From the NCBI GenBank assembly GCA_900764925.1, contig CAAFPW010000036.1:1-58840 (forward strand): a DNA stretch of 58,840 nt. The letters are read 5' to 3'. The notes under the pieces are model-generated. The model was not told the DNA's origin. It did not search any database and was given only the letters and a program-made list of their open reading frames with translations. A program made the translations under genes and the position numbers. Below, in pieces: positions 16,164-24,582 of this stretch (position 1 is its first letter; each line of letters starts with the position of its first letter). This DNA is from Fusobacteriaceae bacterium. Its GTDB lineage: Bacteria > Fusobacteriota > Fusobacteriia > Fusobacteriales > Fusobacteriaceae.

Positions 16164-16460
16164 ATGTTCGGATTTGGATTTGGTGGAAATGGAAAAATAA
16201 CAAAAGCTCATGTGGTAGGAGCAGCAGTAGGAATAGGAGTAACAGTAGCAGGATATTACCTATACAAAAAAAATAAAACTAAAGTTGATGCTTTTTTAAG
16301 AAATCAAGGAATTAACATAAAATCTTGTGACAGCGTTAACTATGAGGATATGTCAGTAGAAGCTTTAACAGAAACAAAAGAGCATATTGAAGATATCTTA
16401 GCTGAAAGAGAATTAAATGGAGCTACTTGTGAAGCTTGTGAAATAGCTGAATCAAAATAA
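16164..16460 (+). CDS. Small membrane protein with C-terminal CxxC (possible metal chaperone of the ATPase)
   Basis: This 98-residue protein closes the ATPase operon. It has a glycine-rich start (F-G-F-G-F-G-G-N-G), one membrane helix (about 16-34), a helical middle with VEALTETKEHIEDILAE, and a C-terminal CEAC that could bind metal, plus Cys at about 54. The plan of one anchor helix, an amphipathic stretch and a short metal-binding tail resembles DUF6110-like proteins and mycobacterial PacL (DUF1490) proteins that sit beside P-type ATPases. That link is analogy, not homology shown here. The ribosome site is AAGGAGG. Confidence 0.75.
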   Translation: MFGFGFGGNGKITKAHVVGAAVGIGVTVAGYYLYKKNKTKVDAFLRNQGINIKSCDSVNYEDMSVEALTETKEHIEDILAERELNGATCEACEIAESK

Positions 16461-16877
16461 TTAAATTTACTACAAGGGGCTGTTGCAATTTAAGAAATTA
16501 AAATAATTATAAATAATTCAAGAATGACTTTCGTTCGAAGAATAAAGAGCAAGTAGGCTCAGCTCACTAAAAACACAAAACTCGTTTCACTCAAATAGTT
16601 GTGTTTTTTAGCGTTTGCTTTCGCTGACTTGTTCTAGTTATTCTCCTCAATCTTCGTCATTCTTGAATTTTATTACTTTACCTAGTAAATCTCTTAAATT
16701 GAAATTGGGGTAGAGTAAGAGTAAAGGAAAAGGAAAAAAATTTACTGTAATGAGTATTGCGTAAGCACTAGCGATTGGAAGTAAACTTTTTTCCTTTTAT
16801 ATTTTTAAGTATTTTTATTTTTTGATTTTAATTTAAGAATTTATAATAGACCCCTTATTATTTATGGAGGGATTAAA
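16461..16877. repeat. Non-coding region built of nested inverted repeats, with a 153-bp dispersed element
   Basis: There is no gene here. 16516-16668 is an imperfect palindrome with ends ATTCAAGAATGAC and GTCATTCTTGAAT. Its inner parts AAAAACACAAAACTCG and GTTGTGTTTTTTAGC are partly complementary. A second copy lies inverted at 36459-36618 and partial copies lie at 28811-28890 and 43884-43920. Outside it, AAGGGGCTGTTGCAATTTAAGAA (16473 on) is echoed by AATTTAAGAA and ACCCCTT near 16830-16857. No transposase or target duplication is clear. It is probably a MITE- or REP-like element. Confidence 0.8.
16728..16798 (+). terminator. Long hairpin with U-rich end
   Basis: AAAAGGAAAAAAATTTACT (16728-16746) pairs with AGTAAACTTTTTTCCTTTT (16780-16798). 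The U-rich 3' arm would end transcription of the ATPase operon before the TlpA-like gene. Confidence 0.6.
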
Positions 16878-17348
16878 ATGAAAAGATTATTAATGGTTAT
16901 AATGTTACTACTATCAGTAGTGGTATTTGGAGAGGAGAGAAAGGCTCCAGATTTTCATCTGAAGGATCAATATGGAGTTGAACAAAGTCTTGAAAAGTAT
17001 AAGGGAAAGATTATATTTCTAAACTTCTGGGTATCATGGTGTCCAACTTGTAGAGCTGAAACTGATACTAAAAAAGAACTCTTTAAAAAGTATGGTGAAA
17101 ATAGAGAGGATATAATTTTCTTAGGAGTAAACAATGAGGAAGAGGCAACTGTAAGAGGATATATAAATCAAAAGAGATTTAAAATACCAACAGTATTGGG
17201 AGCACAAAAAGAGTTTGATATATATGAGATAAAACACTATCCAACAACATTTGTTATAGATAGAACTGGAAATATAGTTGAGGAGTTAGAGGAGATAAAA
17301 TTAAGTTTTGAAGGGGTAGAAAGGGTTATCAATAAAATAGATGGTTAA
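16878..17348 (+). CDS. TlpA/ResA-like periplasmic thioredoxin
   Basis: This is a 156-residue exported thiol-disulfide protein. A cleavable signal peptide (about 1-18, ending V-V-F-G-E) is followed by the AhpC/TSA-Redoxin start KAPDFHLKDQYG, the active site WVSWCPTCRAE (Cys55, Cys58) and the cis-proline segment HYPTTFVID. Family members reduce periplasmic proteins or serve cytochrome and lipoprotein maturation. No partner (DsbD/CcdA) is seen nearby. It precedes the repeat protein and Pel genes by 65 bases but may have its own transcript. Confidence 0.92.
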   Translation: MKRLLMVIMLLLSVVVFGEERKAPDFHLKDQYGVEQSLEKYKGKIIFLNFWVSWCPTCRAETDTKKELFKKYGENREDIIFLGVNNEEEATVRGYINQKRFKIPTVLGAQKEFDIYEIKHYPTTFVIDRTGNIVEELEEIKLSFEGVERVINKIDG

Positions 17349-17413
17349 TTTTTTCTTTAAAGCTATAAAAGAGTAGTGTATAATAGAATATATGAAATGT
17401 GGAGGATGGAGAT

Positions 17414-19027
17414 ATGGAGAATAAAAAAAGAAACTTTTTTATAGCGATTATGGTGATCGTTCTTATAGCTGGAACAATTTTTGGAGTTGTTTATTTTGGA
17501 ACCAAATCAATTGGTGAAACTTTGGAAAATGAAGAGAATAAAAGTGAGGTATTGAAAGTAAAAAAAGAAGTAACTGGTGCTATGAGTAAACTTTCTGAAA
17601 AATTGGATAGGATAAGTAGAGGAGAGGTAGGACCACCTAAGAAAAAAGAGGTTACAGAATCAAAAAAGATAGTAAAAAATCAACCAGAGAAAAGTTTTGA
17701 AAAACCTAAAATTGAAACTAAAAAACCGAATTTAAAAAATGGAACAATCTATGACTATTATGGAGATGGAACAACTAAGAGAGAGCAAAACTATGTGGAT
17801 GGAATAAAAAATGGAAAAGAGATTGAGTATTATAGTAATGGTAAGGTAAAAAAAGAGACTGACTATGTTAATGGATTTAAGACAGGAAAAGAGATAAACT
17901 ATTATTCCAATGGAACTGTTGCTAAAGAGATAAATTATAGTAATGGAGTAAAAGAGGGAAGATATATAGAGAACTATGAAAATGGTAGTATAAAAATTAG
18001 TAGTAACTATGTAGATGATAAACTAGATGGGGTGTTTACAAGATATAATACCAATGGGCAAAAAGAGATAGAACTTAGCTATATCTTAGGAAAAAAGGAT
18101 GGAAAAGCTACTGAGTATATTGGTGGAAAAATTCTTTCAGAAGTGGTATATAAAAATGATATGAGAGAGGGGTATTTTTTTGCTAATAACTATAATGGTG
18201 GATTAGAAATCGAGGGAAGCTTCATAAGTGATAAGAAGGATGGAGTATGGAAAAAATACGATAGAGATAGAAAGGTCATATTAGAAGAGAGTTATCAACA
18301 GGGGGTATTAAATGGAAAATATAGTTCCTATTATGATAATGGAAATATAAAAGAGGAGGGGAACTATATAGATGGATATTTAGAGGGAAGTGTTAATCTA
18401 TATAATATGGATGGAAAACTAATTAGAAAGATTAACTATGTTAAGGGGCAAAAGGATGGAAAATCTGAAAGCTACTATCCAGATGGAAAAATTTTAAGTG
18501 AGGAAAATTATAGAAAAAATATTCTCATTGGGGAGTATAAAGAGTATGGTAGAGATGGAAAGATAAAAATGGTAGGTTATTATACTAATGGACTTAGAAC
18601 AGGAGAGTGGAAAGGGTTTGATGAAACAGGTAAAAATACTGACATCTACCTCTATAACTCAAATGGAGAGCTACATGGAAAGGTAATCAACTATATACCA
18701 ACAGATTTTTCAAGAAAATCATACTTTAAAAAGGAAACAGATTTCAAAAATGGAATATTAGATGGTAGTTATACAATGTATGACAGCAAAAATATGGTAA
18801 GAGAGAAGGGGTACTACAAAAATAATGAAAAAGATGGAAAGTGGCTGTCATATTTAGAGGGAGAGATAATATCTGAAGAGAACTATAAGAATGGAAGAAG
18901 AGATGGAGTTCAGAGATATTACTATACTAATGGAAAGGTAAGTGAGGAGTATGTGTATGTTGATGGAAGAGAGACAGAGTTTAGAAGTTACTCCCTTGAT
19001 GGAAAATTAACTTTTGAAAGAAAATAG
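17414..19027 (+). CDS. Membrane-anchored MORN/YwqK-type repeat protein
   Basis: This is a 537-residue protein. I use ATG 17414 because GGAGG lies 8 bases upstream; an upstream GTG at 17399 has none. An N-terminal membrane anchor (about 8-32, V-I-V-L-I-A-G-T-I-F-G) is followed by a charged linker. Then come some 15 repeats of about 22-24 residues such as YYSNGKVKKETDYVNG-x-K-x-GKE, the MORN_2 pattern of YwqK-like proteins. Such repeats form elongated beta solenoids. The protein should face the periplasm. The pelD hairpin follows, so it may be the first gene of the Pel transcript or merely precede it. Confidence 0.88.
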   Translation: MENKKRNFFIAIMVIVLIAGTIFGVVYFGTKSIGETLENEENKSEVLKVKKEVTGAMSKLSEKLDRISRGEVGPPKKKEVTESKKIVKNQPEKSFEKPKIETKKPNLKNGTIYDYYGDGTTKREQNYVDGIKNGKEIEYYSNGKVKKETDYVNGFKTGKEINYYSNGTVAKEINYSNGVKEGRYIENYENGSIKISSNYVDDKLDGVFTRYNTNGQKEIELSYILGKKDGKATEYIGGKILSEVVYKNDMREGYFFANNYNGGLEIEGSFISDKKDGVWKKYDRDRKVILEESYQQGVLNGKYSSYYDNGNIKEEGNYIDGYLEGSVNLYNMDGKLIRKINYVKGQKDGKSESYYPDGKILSEENYRKNILIGEYKEYGRDGKIKMVGYYTNGLRTGEWKGFDETGKNTDIYLYNSNGELHGKVINYIPTDFSRKSYFKKETDFKNGILDGSYTMYDSKNMVREKGYYKNNEKDGKWLSYLEGEIISEENYKNGRRDGVQRYYYTNGKVSEEYVYVDGRETEFRSYSLDGKLTFERK

Positions 19028-19028
19028 G

Positions 19029-19057
19029 TTGCTAAATGTGAATTTATGAAGTATAAT
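19029..19057 (+). promoter_or_regulatory. Candidate promoter before pelD
   Basis: TTGCTA (19029-19034), 17 bases, TATAAT (19052-19057). It is the only good match between the repeat protein and pelD, and it lies upstream of the hairpin at 19114-19158. Confidence 0.5.
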
Positions 19058-19113
19058 CGAGTAGAAAGAAAAACGGTATAGAATAATTGAGTATTAGAAA
19101 CATTTAAAAAGAG

Positions 19114-19158
19114 AAACAGTTCAATGATTTTTATAAAAATTCATGGACTGTTTTTTTA
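19114..19158 (+). terminator. Terminator-like hairpin directly before pelD (possible attenuator)
   Basis: AAACAGTTCAATGA pairs with TTCATGGACTGTTT with one bulge, the loop TTTTTATAAAAA is itself self-complementary, and seven T follow. The pelD ribosome site lies only 5 bases further on, so no promoter fits between. Transcription of the Pel genes must pass this site. Confidence 0.7.
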
Positions 19159-19172
19159 CAAAGGGGGAGAAT

Positions 19173-20390
19173 ATGAGAAATAAAGTACTAGGGTGTTTAA
19201 TAGAAAGTTTGGGATATTCATTGCTGATCTATTTTCTATTTTTTAAGTATTTAGGAACGAGGGATAGTTTTTTGGAGATGAATTTACATCCACTACTTAT
19301 TATGGTAGGATTTCTTAGCCTGAAGTATGGAACATATATAGGATTGATAGGGAGTTTTGTTGCCACAGGGGTATATATGTTTGTATATTTGAGTTTGGGA
19401 AATGATATTGGACTATTTTTTATCAGTTCACAATACTATAAGTTTTTTCTGATGTTCCTCTTTGTAAATTTGATCTTAGGAAAGTTTAAGGATAACTTTG
19501 ATGTAAAATTAGAGAAGGTAACAGCTGAAAAATATCAATTGAGTAAGAGATATAAAGAGGAGAGAAATAAAAACTTAGAATTGACTATTTTGAGTAATAA
19601 GTTAAAAAATCAGATTGTAAATAGTAAGCAGAGTTTGACAACTCTATACCATATAAAAAAATCTTTGAAGGAGAAGAATATAGAGCAGGTCTATACTGAG
19701 ATAATGATACTGTTTAAAGATTTTTTAGATTGTGAAGCAGCTTCAATATATAAGTTGACAGAGGATAGAGAGCTTATAAATATACTCTCTTTTGGAAATA
19801 GAGCTTTGGACTATGTTATAAATTTTGATGATGAGGTAGCTAAAAATTTCAGAAGGGTATATGAAATGAGAGAAGCTATGGAGTTCCCTGTAAATATAGC
19901 TCTAAAAACTCCCATATATATAGCTCCCATATACAATAGAGAGAAGGTTATTGGCTTTATAAATATTGAAAGGTTGAGTTTCAATGTAAAGGAGAGATAT
20001 ACCTTTGAACTCTTTAAAATAATTGTAGATGAATTGAGAGATGCTATGGTATATATTTTGGAGAGGGTAGAAAAGGAGAGAAGTAAGTATTATTTGGAAT
20101 CAGCTCCTAAAATTTTACAAGAGAGATATTTTGAAGATATTGTAGATGAGAATAAGAGAAGAGCTGAGATTTTAAAGGAGAGCTTTGTATTATTGGAGGC
20201 TAAAAATAGTGTGTATTCACCTCAAGATATCTCAGAGATTTTGGGAGAAAAGTTGAGAATAAATAACTATGTTAGTGTAGATGAGAGATATATTAGGATA
20301 CTTTTTTCTATGACATCTAAAGATAGAGTTGAGGAGTTGAAGCTAATATTAAAAGAGTACTTAAAAGAGGTTGATTTTTATGAAATCTAA
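19173..20390 (+). CDS. pelD: PelD-like c-di-GMP receptor of the Pel polysaccharide system
   Basis: PelD is an inner-membrane protein that senses c-di-GMP and switches on Pel polymerisation. From ATG 19173 (AAGGGGGAG site) it has 405 residues: about four membrane helices (10-110), a coiled-coil linker, a GAF domain (about 150-290, with A-P-I-Y-N-R-E-K-V-I-G-F) and a C-terminal domain in the place of the degenerate GGDEF. I do not see a clear RxxD inhibitory site, so c-di-GMP binding is not assured. The call rests on architecture and on the pelF and pelG genes downstream. The stop overlaps the next gene. Confidence 0.8.
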   Translation: MRNKVLGCLIESLGYSLLIYFLFFKYLGTRDSFLEMNLHPLLIMVGFLSLKYGTYIGLIGSFVATGVYMFVYLSLGNDIGLFFISSQYYKFFLMFLFVNLILGKFKDNFDVKLEKVTAEKYQLSKRYKEERNKNLELTILSNKLKNQIVNSKQSLTTLYHIKKSLKEKNIEQVYTEIMILFKDFLDCEAASIYKLTEDRELINILSFGNRALDYVINFDDEVAKNFRRVYEMREAMEFPVNIALKTPIYIAPIYNREKVIGFINIERLSFNVKERYTFELFKIIVDELRDAMVYILERVEKERSKYYLESAPKILQERYFEDIVDENKRRAEILKESFVLLEAKNSVYSPQDISEILGEKLRINNYVSVDERYIRILFSMTSKDRVEELKLILKEYLKEVDFYEI

Positions 20391-22224
20391 ATACTTTATA
20401 TTGTTGATTTTAATAGTTGCTGGAATACTTCAAGGGATTAGATTTTTGGATAAGGGGGATTACTTTACCTTAAAACAATCTCATAACTTTGAATTAAAAG
20501 AGGGGGGAGATAAATCTGTAAATTTAGAGGAGTATCAAAAATATCTAATCTTTTATACACCAGAGAGTGAGGTTTCACAAAAAATCTTAGAGAACCTAGA
20601 GGAGAGTTTTAAATTTAATAAGATAGTGTATGATAAGGTAAATATAAAAGATGATGTAGATGTAGATTCATACCAAAACTTTATTTTTACCACAGATACA
20701 TTTTTAGGATTTAAGAGAAGTGTCTACCTAAAGATAAAGGAGAAGATAGAGAAAAATGGAGGGGCAATATACATTTTAACCAATCCTCCATACTCTCCAT
20801 TTAACAAACTTGCTGGGATTGAAAAGATAGATTTAGCTAAGAGTTATATAGGATATGGAATAAAGTTTTTTCAAAAGTTTTTTCCTGGATTAGATGAGAT
20901 AGAGATAAAAAATAGTGTATTGGGTGGATATGTTCACACTCCTGTCTTATCAGATAAGGTAGATGTGATAGCTAGAGATATAAAAAATACTCCACTTATT
21001 TGGAGAGATGATTTTGGAAAGGGAAGTATATTATATGTAAACTCTAGTTTCTTTACTGAGAAGATAAATAGAGGACTGATGACTCAGATGATAGCTTTAG
21101 AAAGTCCATGGTATATAGGGATAAATCTAAAGAGTAAATTGATACATTTAGATGATTTTCCTTCTCCTATACCGAGATATAGAGATGAGATAATTTATAA
21201 GAGCTATGGAATGGATACTGGGGAGTTTTATACTAGAGTTTGGTGGCAGGATATGAAATCTCTAGCTCAGAGAAGAAATCTCAAATATTCAGCATTTTTG
21301 ATTGGAGATTATAACAATGATGTAGATAAAATCAGTATAAAGGATTCAGCTAAGATATCTATGAGAGATTTGGACAGGAGAGGAAGAGAGTTATTTATCC
21401 ATGGGGGAGAGTTGGGAATACATGGATATAATCACAATCCATTGGTCTTTGAAGGGGATATAGATTTTAAAAGTTTGAATTACTATCCTTGGAAAAATGA
21501 ACAAGATATTGAGTTTGCCCTCACTAAATTGGATGACATTGTAAAGGAATTATGGGGAGAAAATATAGAGATCTACTCCTATGTTCCACCTAGTAATATA
21601 TTGGGAAAAAGAGGAAAAGAGATACTTCATAGACACTATCCAAAATTGAAGATAATCTCATCTCTATTCTATGGAGAGAGTCAAGATGGAAGTTTTATCA
21701 CAGAGGTTGGAAGGGATAGAGATATTCCAGAGCTATATCTACTTCCAAGATTCTCTTCAGGTTTTTCAAAGGATGATGAAAAGATGTGGTCAATATATAG
21801 TGCCTTGGGAATTTTTGGTTACTATTCTCACTTTGTACACCCAGATGATATCTTATCTGAGGATAGGGGTTATGGAAAGGATTGGGAACAACTTTTGAGA
21901 GAGTTTGAGGGAATGCTTGTAGATATAGAAAAGAACTTTCCTGACTTAGAACCGACTCTCAACTATCAACTTTTGGAAAAGTATAGAAATATAGAGGAGA
22001 TAGAGATTTTTTCTCATAGAGATGGAGATACTATAAAGCTAGAGATAAAAAATTTTAGCTCACCTTTTGAGATATTTTTTAGGGTAAAAGATGGAAAGAT
22101 AAAAAGTGTAAGTTCTAAAAAATATAGGATTTTGGGAGAGTATGATAGATCCAATCTTTACAGTATCACAATTGATAGAGATGAGTTTGAAATAGAACTA
22201 GAGGGGGGAAAGAATGAGAAGTAA
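20380..22224 (+). CDS. PelA-type polysaccharide deacetylase (DUF2194-like), membrane anchored
   Basis: This is a 614-residue protein from ATG 20380 (AGAGG 9 bases before). It has an N-terminal anchor (about 4-22), a Rossmann/flavodoxin-like segment of 200 residues and a deacetylase-like barrel. The barrel has LDDFPSP (Asp258-Asp259) and HGYNH (His348, His352), the metal-binding pattern of CE4-type deacetylases. DUF2194 proteins occupy the place of the PelA deacetylase in Pel loci of many bacteria. It should act outside the inner membrane and remove acetyl groups from the GalNAc-rich polymer. A short beta domain ends the protein. It overlaps pelD by 11 bases and pelE by 11. Confidence 0.8.
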   Translation: MKSKYFILLILIVAGILQGIRFLDKGDYFTLKQSHNFELKEGGDKSVNLEEYQKYLIFYTPESEVSQKILENLEESFKFNKIVYDKVNIKDDVDVDSYQNFIFTTDTFLGFKRSVYLKIKEKIEKNGGAIYILTNPPYSPFNKLAGIEKIDLAKSYIGYGIKFFQKFFPGLDEIEIKNSVLGGYVHTPVLSDKVDVIARDIKNTPLIWRDDFGKGSILYVNSSFFTEKINRGLMTQMIALESPWYIGINLKSKLIHLDDFPSPIPRYRDEIIYKSYGMDTGEFYTRVWWQDMKSLAQRRNLKYSAFLIGDYNNDVDKISIKDSAKISMRDLDRRGRELFIHGGELGIHGYNHNPLVFEGDIDFKSLNYYPWKNEQDIEFALTKLDDIVKELWGENIEIYSYVPPSNILGKRGKEILHRHYPKLKIISSLFYGESQDGSFITEVGRDRDIPELYLLPRFSSGFSKDDEKMWSIYSALGIFGYYSHFVHPDDILSEDRGYGKDWEQLLREFEGMLVDIEKNFPDLEPTLNYQLLEKYRNIEEIEIFSHRDGDTIKLEIKNFSSPFEIFFRVKDGKIKSVSSKKYRILGEYDRSNLYSITIDRDEFEIELEGGKNEK

Positions 22225-23149
22225 AATCTTGAATTATATAGTTCTTCTAGTTTTTTTTCTAGTGGATATAATCAACTTTAATCTGAATTATAGAGAGGAG
22301 AGCTTTGATACCCTGAGAAGTGAATTTTGGTTATTTCATATGGGGATATCTATCATCTATATTTTGATTAATACAACTATATTAAAAAATGATCTAGGAT
22401 ATTATGATCTTTTGATATTTTTTCTACCAGCAGTAGGTTTTTTTATGGTTTTTATAGAGGAGATTTTTTCAATCTTCAAGGGAAGTATAAAAAATAGTAT
22501 AGAGGAAGCTTATGATATTGAAAAATATGTAAAAGATGATGGAGAGGAGGAGCTAGAACTACAAAAGGAGTTGAATACAATAGCAGCTTACGACTCCTTG
22601 ACAGTTAAAACTCCAGATGAAAAGAAAAAATTTATTTTTGAATTTAATCCTCCAAATGTAGATTTTAAGGTTGAAATTTTGGAGAGAGCTTTAAAAGATA
22701 GGGATATCAATGTGATTCACTATGCAGCAGTAGAATTGAACAGATTGGATGTGGAGTTTCAAAAAAATATTAAGGAACAGGAGAAAAAAGGGGATAAATT
22801 GGGGTTGTATAAAGCCTATATGGAGTATATCAACTCTGGAATTTTAAAGGATTTTATGGTGGAAGTCTACTTAGAAAAGAGTTTGGATCTACTTTTGAAC
22901 TTGGTAGAGGGGGATAAAACTCTCAGAGAGGAGCTGTTAATTCTCTACAAAAAAGCAGATAAAAAGGTGGAGTATGAAAAACTTCTGGGTGAACTGATAG
23001 GAGAGAATCCAGAAAAGAGATTGGTAGAGGAGCTGTTGAAGTTTTTATATAGTGAGAATAGATTTGAGGAGATGTTGGAGCATCATCGAAACTATAAAAC
23101 ACTTGATATAGCTCTACCTTATGGATTTGATGATGGGGAGGTGAAGTGA
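22214..23149 (+). CDS. pelE: PelE-like membrane protein
   Basis: This is a 311-residue protein with two or three N-terminal membrane helices (about 7-26, 40-60, 68-88) and then a wholly helical, charged cytoplasmic part. That part fits tetratricopeptide-like repeats (for example EKSLDLLLNLVEGDKTLREE). PelE of known Pel systems has the same plan and binds PelD and PelG in the inner-membrane complex. Sequence similarity alone is weak; order between the PelA-type gene and pelF supports the call. ATG 22214 overlaps the previous stop and its own stop overlaps pelF (TGATG). Confidence 0.75.
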   Translation: MRSKILNYIVLLVFFLVDIINFNLNYREESFDTLRSEFWLFHMGISIIYILINTTILKNDLGYYDLLIFFLPAVGFFMVFIEEIFSIFKGSIKNSIEEAYDIEKYVKDDGEEELELQKELNTIAAYDSLTVKTPDEKKKFIFEFNPPNVDFKVEILERALKDRDINVIHYAAVELNRLDVEFQKNIKEQEKKGDKLGLYKAYMEYINSGILKDFMVEVYLEKSLDLLLNLVEGDKTLREELLILYKKADKKVEYEKLLGELIGENPEKRLVEELLKFLYSENRFEEMLEHHRNYKTLDIALPYGFDDGEVK

Positions 23150-24582
23150 TGGCAGTAATCTGTATTATATGTGAAGGGGCTTATCCATACATAGTGGGTG
23201 GGGTTTCCTCTTGGGTACATGATATAATCTCCTCCAATCCAGAGCATCAGTTCAAACTCCTATGTATAATTCCCAATAAGGAGTTTGCTAAACTGAAATA
23301 TAAACTACCTGAAAATGTAGTCAGTTTAAATAATATTATTTTGGATCCAGAGATAGATTTCTCTATTCTCCAAGTATTAAAAAATAAGATTTTAGAGAGT
23401 AGGGAGAGAGAGGAAGCTGTAAAGGAGTTGCTAAATTTCAATGGGGAGATAAGTGATAAGATTCTCCAAACAATTGATAAGATATTTGAAAAAAATATTG
23501 GGAAACCTTTAGAGGTAATATTGAGTAAAGATTATTGGAATGCACTTGTAGAAAATTATGAGAAAAATTACTCAGGTAAAAATTTTAATATGTATTATTG
23601 GACATATAGAAATATTATTTTGAACCTAATCTTGATAGGGCAGAGTGAGATACCAAAAGCTGATATCTACCACCCAGTAGCTGCTGGTTATGCTGGATAT
23701 GTAGCCGCCCTTGCTGGACATAGAAGATTGGGAAGAGTTGTCTTGACAGAGCATGGAATATATCCTCGTGAAAGAGAGGAGGAGATAATAATAGCCAAGT
23801 GGATAGATAGAGAGTTCAAGGGGATTTGGATTGATTATTTCTACTATCTTTCAAAACTAGCATACAGTTATAGTGATAGAATAATATCTCTCTTTGAGTA
23901 TAATAGACAGGCTCAAATATCCAATGGAGCTCAAAGGGAAAAAACTCTTGTCATACCAAATGGAATTGATCCTAAGATATATAGTAATATAGTTAGGGAA
24001 AAAAGAGAGGGATTTCATGTGGGATCAATACTTAGAGTGGTACCTATAAAAGATGTAAAGATGATGATAAAGGGATTTAAACTCATGGTTCAGAGGGTAA
24101 AAAATGCAAAGTTATGGATAATAGGTCCCTATGAAGAGGACAGGGAGTACTATGAAGAGTGTAGACAGTTGGTGGAAGATTTAAAACTTCAAGATGTTGT
24201 AGAGTTTACTGGGGCTGTGGATGTAAAAGAGTACTATAAGTTTTTGGACGTAGTGATACTCTCATCTATATCTGAAGGGCAACCTTTGAGTATATTGGAG
24301 GCTATGGCTGTGGGAATACCTATAATTACCACTGATGTGGGAAATTGTAGAGAGATTGTAAAAGGCTGGAAAGAGATTGGAGAGGCTGGAAGTGTAATTC
24401 CCCCAACTTCCTATATAGAGTTGGGAGAGGAGCTGATAAAATTTGCTCACAATCCTCAAAAGCTGAAAGAGTATGGAGAAAATGGAAAGAGAATAGTGCA
24501 GGAAAAATATAGAAAATCTGATTATATAGAAAAGTATAAGGAGATTTATAGAGAGCTAGGTGAGAAAAAATGGCAGGAATAG
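23149..24582 (+). CDS. pelF: PelF glycosyltransferase (GT4)
   Basis: PelF is the cytosolic GT4 enzyme that polymerises UDP-GalNAc/UDP-GlcNAc-type sugars for Pel. The N-terminus ICEGAYPYIVGGVSSWVHD is the family hallmark. The C-terminal GT-B half has VIPNGIDP, the acceptor/donor segment E-G-Q-P-L-S-I-L-E-A-M-A (E-x7-E) and I-I-T-T-D-V-G-N-C-R-E. Length 477 is normal. ATG 23149 overlaps the pelE stop and has GGAGG at 7 bases; the upstream GTG is less likely. It overlaps pelG by 13 bases. Confidence 0.95.
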   Translation: MAVICIICEGAYPYIVGGVSSWVHDIISSNPEHQFKLLCIIPNKEFAKLKYKLPENVVSLNNIILDPEIDFSILQVLKNKILESREREEAVKELLNFNGEISDKILQTIDKIFEKNIGKPLEVILSKDYWNALVENYEKNYSGKNFNMYYWTYRNIILNLILIGQSEIPKADIYHPVAAGYAGYVAALAGHRRLGRVVLTEHGIYPREREEEIIIAKWIDREFKGIWIDYFYYLSKLAYSYSDRIISLFEYNRQAQISNGAQREKTLVIPNGIDPKIYSNIVREKREGFHVGSILRVVPIKDVKMMIKGFKLMVQRVKNAKLWIIGPYEEDREYYEECRQLVEDLKLQDVVEFTGAVDVKEYYKFLDVVILSSISEGQPLSILEAMAVGIPIITTDVGNCREIVKGWKEIGEAGSVIPPTSYIELGEELIKFAHNPQKLKEYGENGKRIVQEKYRKSDYIEKYKEIYRELGEKKWQE

